The translations under genes were made by a program, and so were the position numbers. Below the pieces are notes generated by a model. That model saw only the letters and a list, made by a program, of their open reading frames with translations, did not search any database and had not been told where the DNA came from. A stretch of DNA of 64,000 nt from Nannocystis punicea (lineage in GTDB: Bacteria > Myxococcota_A > Polyangia > Nannocystales > Nannocystaceae): NCBI RefSeq assembly GCF_026965555.1, contig NZ_CP114040.1, forward strand, positions 10,762,001 through 10,826,000, read 5' to 3'. Position 1 is the stretch's first letter. Every line of letters begins with the position of its first letter. Below are positions 61,601 through 64,000 of the stretch, in pieces.

Positions 61601-63983
61601 GTCGCTTCGCGGCGCAGTATTGACCGGCTCCTTCCTTCGGAGCGCCAGCCTCGCTCACGCGCAGCTCGACGGCGCGAACTTCGATCGCGCGTTCGCGGTC
61701 GGGGCGAATCTTACCGGCGCGTCCCTGGGCAGTGTCACGTGGCGCGAGGCCGACCTTCGCGCGGTGAACTTCGCCGCGAGTCGCGCCGAAGGTGCCCCTC
61801 AGGACTTCACGGGCGCCCGGACCGAGGGCATGGAGATGATCGGAGTCTTCTGGCGCGCGCCGCGGGGACTCGAGCAAATGGCCGCGTTCCTTCGCGACGG
61901 TGGCGATCGGATTGAAGGAACGAGCCCACCAGCCTCGACCCGGGCGCTCGAGCAGATCCTGAGCCCGGGCGCGTTCGCATGGGTCCGCGACGTGCGCTGG
62001 ACTCGCGATGGGCGCTTTTTGGTCACGATCGACAGTGCGGGCAACGTCTGTGTCTGGCACGCCGAGCCTCTGCGACCGCTGCGCCGCTGGCCTGCGACCC
62101 CTTTCGGCGCGACGCACCTCGAGCTCGCGGCCGACGGACGCACCCTCGTCGCATGGACTGAGGGCAAGGCTGCTCGACTGTGGGACCTGACCACTGGCGC
62201 CGAGGTGCACGCCGGAGCCCTCATGGACGTTCCGATTCACGCCGCCGTGTGGGCCCGCCACGCCCTCGTGTTGGTGTTGTTCGCCGAGGACGGCTCGCTG
62301 TACACGTGGCGCCCGGGCGAACCGTTGCAGATGGGCGTGCGCCTCGTCGATCGCCCGGCGAGGGGTTGCTTCGTCGCCGGTGACACTCGCCTCTTGGTGC
62401 ACACGCCCGCCTCGGGCGGGCTCGCCCTTTACGAGCTGTCAGGGTTCAGCCTCCTCGCGACGTCGACGATCGCGCCCGAGCACGTGTCTCACTCCGGCTT
62501 CGCGCCGTCACCGGCGGGCGATCAGGTGGCATTCAAGAGTATGCGGGCTCTCACCATCTGTACGATCACGCCGCGGGCGCTGTCGACGTCCGACGCGGGT
62601 ATCACGATCGCCGGGCAGGAGCTTCAAACGTTCGACCCGGCGGTCGACTGGTCACCGGATGGCGGGTGGATCGTGGCCGCTCATGAGCGCGGTCTGTGCA
62701 TCTTCAGCACGGACAGGCAGGTGTGGAGCCATTATTTGGAAAGGAGCCGCGGTCACCGGTGGTCGTGCCTGCGATTCTCGAGCGACGGCGCTCGCATCGT
62801 CGGCGTGCACGAGAACACCGGGACCCTCGATATGTGGGATGCCCGCACCGGCCAATGCCTCGTGAGCATGCCCGCGTCGGGGGAATGGATCGACGCGGTC
62901 GCGCTCTCGAAGGACCATCGATCGATCGGTTTTACGAGTGACGGCGTCGTGCATCGCTTGGATCTCGCCAAGATGGCGCTCGATCGGTCGCTCGAGCCCG
63001 AGTACGAGCATCCGGTGGCGATCGCGCCCGACGCCGAGTCGCTCGTGTTCGCCCGCGCTCGCTCGCTCGTCCTCGTGGATGCGCAGAGCCGCGGCGAGCA
63101 CGTGCTGGATCGATGTACTTGCGACGATGCCGCGGCCTGGGACCGGTGTCATTTCACCTGCGACGGCCGATTCATCATCGCTCGGGTCTGCGACGATCCG
63201 CGGTACGAACTGGCGGCCTGGGACCGAGCCACGGGCAGCAGGGTCTTCGCGGCGCCGATGGCCCCCCAGGTGCTGTATCAGTCACAGACGGTCGCGGTCG
63301 CCCGAGCCGTGGGCATCTGCGGCGGTCAGACGGCACGAGGCGAGGCGCTCCTCGACTTCGTGGCCGGCGACGGGGAGCGCACGAGCCTGCAGATGGACGA
63401 GCAGCAGTGCATTTACACGCTCGCCGTGGACGCGGAGGAGCGACTGTTGGCCACGGCGGGACAGAGCGAGCGGATCGTGCTGTGGGATGTCGAGCGCTGT
63501 CTGCAGTTACAAGACGGTCAGGCGAGCGAGAGGGCCCTGCTGGCTGTGTTCACGACGGCGTGGCCGCTCATCGATGGCCTGTGCTTCGCGCCACGGGGCG
63601 GACTGCTCGCGGCAGCCTGCGGTGATGCGGTCCACGTGTTCGACACCCGGGCCCGCTCTCTCCTCCGTCGATTCGACGGACACGGTTTTCGGATCCGCAG
63701 CCTCGCGTTCAGCATGGACGCCCGTCACGTGATCGCGGGCGACTGGTCGGGGCAAGTCCGGGTGTGGAGCGTGGGGTCCGGCGACCTGGTAGCCATGTTT
63801 CAGCTCGAGGCGCATGGTTCCGGCGTGGTCGTCCGGCACGGACGCTGCAGCGAGGTCGGCTCTTACGCAAGCGTCCGAGAATGGTTCGGCACGGTTGGCG
63901 CTTCGTGTCATCCGCTCTCCGCCTTCGCTGGGGCGGTCGTCACGCCCCGCGAGCTCGCGGCCGCGCTGTCCTGGGAAGTCTGA
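58632..63983 (+). CDS. Helical domain-protein kinase-STAND-type ATPase-pentapeptide-WD40 protein
   Basis: 1783 residues, GTG start. Residues 1-85 (LAELLASLFSDDELRRHVSDEP; LLLRRDFVDHEFFDRLVESRPRRIAAI) look like an effector-associated/death-like helical domain. Kinase at 101-350: LGEGGFAEVWQAV, VALKIL (K131), VMHRDVNPNNIIV (HRD 223-225; the usual Lys 228 is Asn), VDFDLAG (DFG reads DFD) and YVAPELLDG. Residues 366-520 are an unassigned domain. A P-loop ATPase follows (Walker A GVLGAGKS at 561-568; Walker B VLLLDGLD at 631-638) with a helical extension containing VYFVHDSIFEWVLAGHF. Pentapeptide repeats (ELAGARLAGADLTGARLDHA) are at about 960-1040 and WD40-like blades from about 1110 to the end. 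Kinase output gated by an NTPase and a sensor array is typical of STAND/NLR-like conflict or stress proteins. Codon use is less GC-biased than in the genes to its left. Confidence 0.85.
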   Translation: MASRAHALAELLASLFSDDELRRHVSDEPYSLRDALPGAAVSLAQLAFATAELLLRRDFVDHEFFDRLVESRPRRIAAIRVVERGVLPAAPLEAGALWSGRYELQHRLGEGGFAEVWQAVDIITGSYVALKILTRQAADDERTRRRFIRGGSMLSRLRHRGLVIVHEPHAREGAHVYCVMDHVPGRTLAEAACDAGAARESLLAAILEVGETLAFVHEHGVMHRDVNPNNIIVDGDHHAKLVDFDLAGGRAFAPLTATVPLGTLPYVAPELLDGSIDFAPSTDVYSLAMTTLYVLLQGQLPSSVAVREPAHLLAREQVPFAMRAPLRAALCPDPRQRTQTMSEFCRSLELARARPDPGPPSPAFAADGSLLLWSSADALSSDLESAGLRVWPAEVVESHMRQNRRTGTELDALLPYPELLRVGTVLALCGYRAAFIGITSHETPVFVMPYGHLVLHDDGMPDPDDLGLARARACMPGAPVAVVLRGVIASQDRDVRELGRLIRIGAHDESRLRRLARFAKSPDHHDKLQPLVQETDERAIPAVEALFASTLDQPATIGLRGVLGAGKSYTLRMLAARLAQSAMTAGTPPVVFVDATEWDAPLQLSRLLRKGGFSAGETAAIEVAIAAGECVLLLDGLDTPGERNSPTRVATAVREALDALPATDARIVLAVDPAVPLQVDTIMDLSALPGADFRGFKYSIDRDRAAALRKTLAQEGLASLLNLPGLGVQLLRIAREWPERLRRSELYPVLADYVQSWIARAVRLVFDVTEAEFHRALEAIAASVWFRREAIGSDAVGANIVHVLSRMADAAGRRFGTGMQAVLVDGAMLTREANPTMTATWLAREQARRFPAPIIPFRKTGEQPPNPTNDAVYFVHDSIFEWVLAGHFTRRLAAGGLEVLEGARPSAGLCASCRHTPSWPQARERLVDILRTGEPAELRGHALLLIAADPDIGSTPERPWRLAGVQLEYAELAGARLAGADLTGARLDHASLRGAVLTGSFLRSASLAHAQLDGANFDRAFAVGANLTGASLGSVTWREADLRAVNFAASRAEGAPQDFTGARTEGMEMIGVFWRAPRGLEQMAAFLRDGGDRIEGTSPPASTRALEQILSPGAFAWVRDVRWTRDGRFLVTIDSAGNVCVWHAEPLRPLRRWPATPFGATHLELAADGRTLVAWTEGKAARLWDLTTGAEVHAGALMDVPIHAAVWARHALVLVLFAEDGSLYTWRPGEPLQMGVRLVDRPARGCFVAGDTRLLVHTPASGGLALYELSGFSLLATSTIAPEHVSHSGFAPSPAGDQVAFKSMRALTICTITPRALSTSDAGITIAGQELQTFDPAVDWSPDGGWIVAAHERGLCIFSTDRQVWSHYLERSRGHRWSCLRFSSDGARIVGVHENTGTLDMWDARTGQCLVSMPASGEWIDAVALSKDHRSIGFTSDGVVHRLDLAKMALDRSLEPEYEHPVAIAPDAESLVFARARSLVLVDAQSRGEHVLDRCTCDDAAAWDRCHFTCDGRFIIARVCDDPRYELAAWDRATGSRVFAAPMAPQVLYQSQTVAVARAVGICGGQTARGEALLDFVAGDGERTSLQMDEQQCIYTLAVDAEERLLATAGQSERIVLWDVERCLQLQDGQASERALLAVFTTAWPLIDGLCFAPRGGLLAAACGDAVHVFDTRARSLLRRFDGHGFRIRSLAFSMDARHVIAGDWSGQVRVWSVGSGDLVAMFQLEAHGSGVVVRHGRCSEVGSYASVREWFGTVGASCHPLSAFAGAVVTPRELAAALSWEV

Positions 63984-64000
63984 GCGCCGCAGCGACACGC

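Overview
High-GC (about 70% by eye) chromosomal DNA, most likely from a myxobacterium of the Nannocystis/Polyangia type. The evidence is the many lipoproteins with Thr/Asp/Gly-rich linkers, a fibro-slime domain, Myxococcus-type Cys-rich repeats, DUF2330 proteins with Cys-TM-Arg tails like myxosortase substrates, a CarF-type desaturase, Ser/Thr kinases and an ECF sigma fusion. I see no tRNA, rRNA, insertion sequence, phage or CRISPR array. Long open frames opposite real genes are composition shadows and are left out.

Layout. 1-8 kb: end of a fibro-slime protein, a lipoprotein, a DUF72 protein, an AlkB-like dioxygenase, a penta-heme cytochrome with TPR-like tail, and the first DUF2330 protein. 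8-20 kb: a self-contained ArsR/AHSA1 unit with operator-like repeats, a protoglobin, a PQQ-type sugar dehydrogenase, two Thr-rich lipoproteins, a DUF1877 protein, the second DUF2330 paralogue, and an amidase with golvesin-type tail. 20-34 kb: a tandem pair of coiled-coil proteins, a frameshifted gene, a propeller-like protein, MobA, a DedA-type membrane protein, a protein with an L7/L12-like C-terminus, an SDR, an amidohydrolase lipoprotein, an enoyl-CoA hydratase homologue and a TolB-like lipoprotein. 34-45 kb: GST, NDH-2, CarF/plasmanylethanolamine desaturase, several lipoproteins and a DUF2079 membrane protein. 45-48 kb: a three-gene RNA-repair/ribosome-rescue operon (unknown gene, rtcB, prfH). 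48-58 kb: a Ser/Thr kinase with its upstream lipoprotein, a 1.2-kb degenerate repeat tract, Hsp15, an ECF sigma/anti-sigma-like cupin fusion, DUF493, and an LpoB-like/TPR-lipoprotein/beta-barrel envelope cluster. 58.6-64 kb: one 1783-residue protein joining a helical N-terminal domain, a protein kinase, a P-loop ATPase, pentapeptide repeats and a WD40-like propeller, an architecture like NLR/STAND conflict proteins.

The most unusual feature is spread across the window: a 14-bp near-palindrome with consensus TGTCC-N4-GGACA (best copy TGTCCTCGAGGACA), often tandem with exact 14-bp phase so that every junction reads CATG. I recognise it at about 35 places. Arrays often sit directly after genes, several times starting on the TGA stop codon itself; elsewhere they supply the ATG and first codons of a gene, or lie in frame inside coding sequence. 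I know of no named repeat family that fits.

Other tandem repeats with periods of 56, 68, 78, 80, 81 and about 101 bp fill many gene gaps; some contain the 14-mer.
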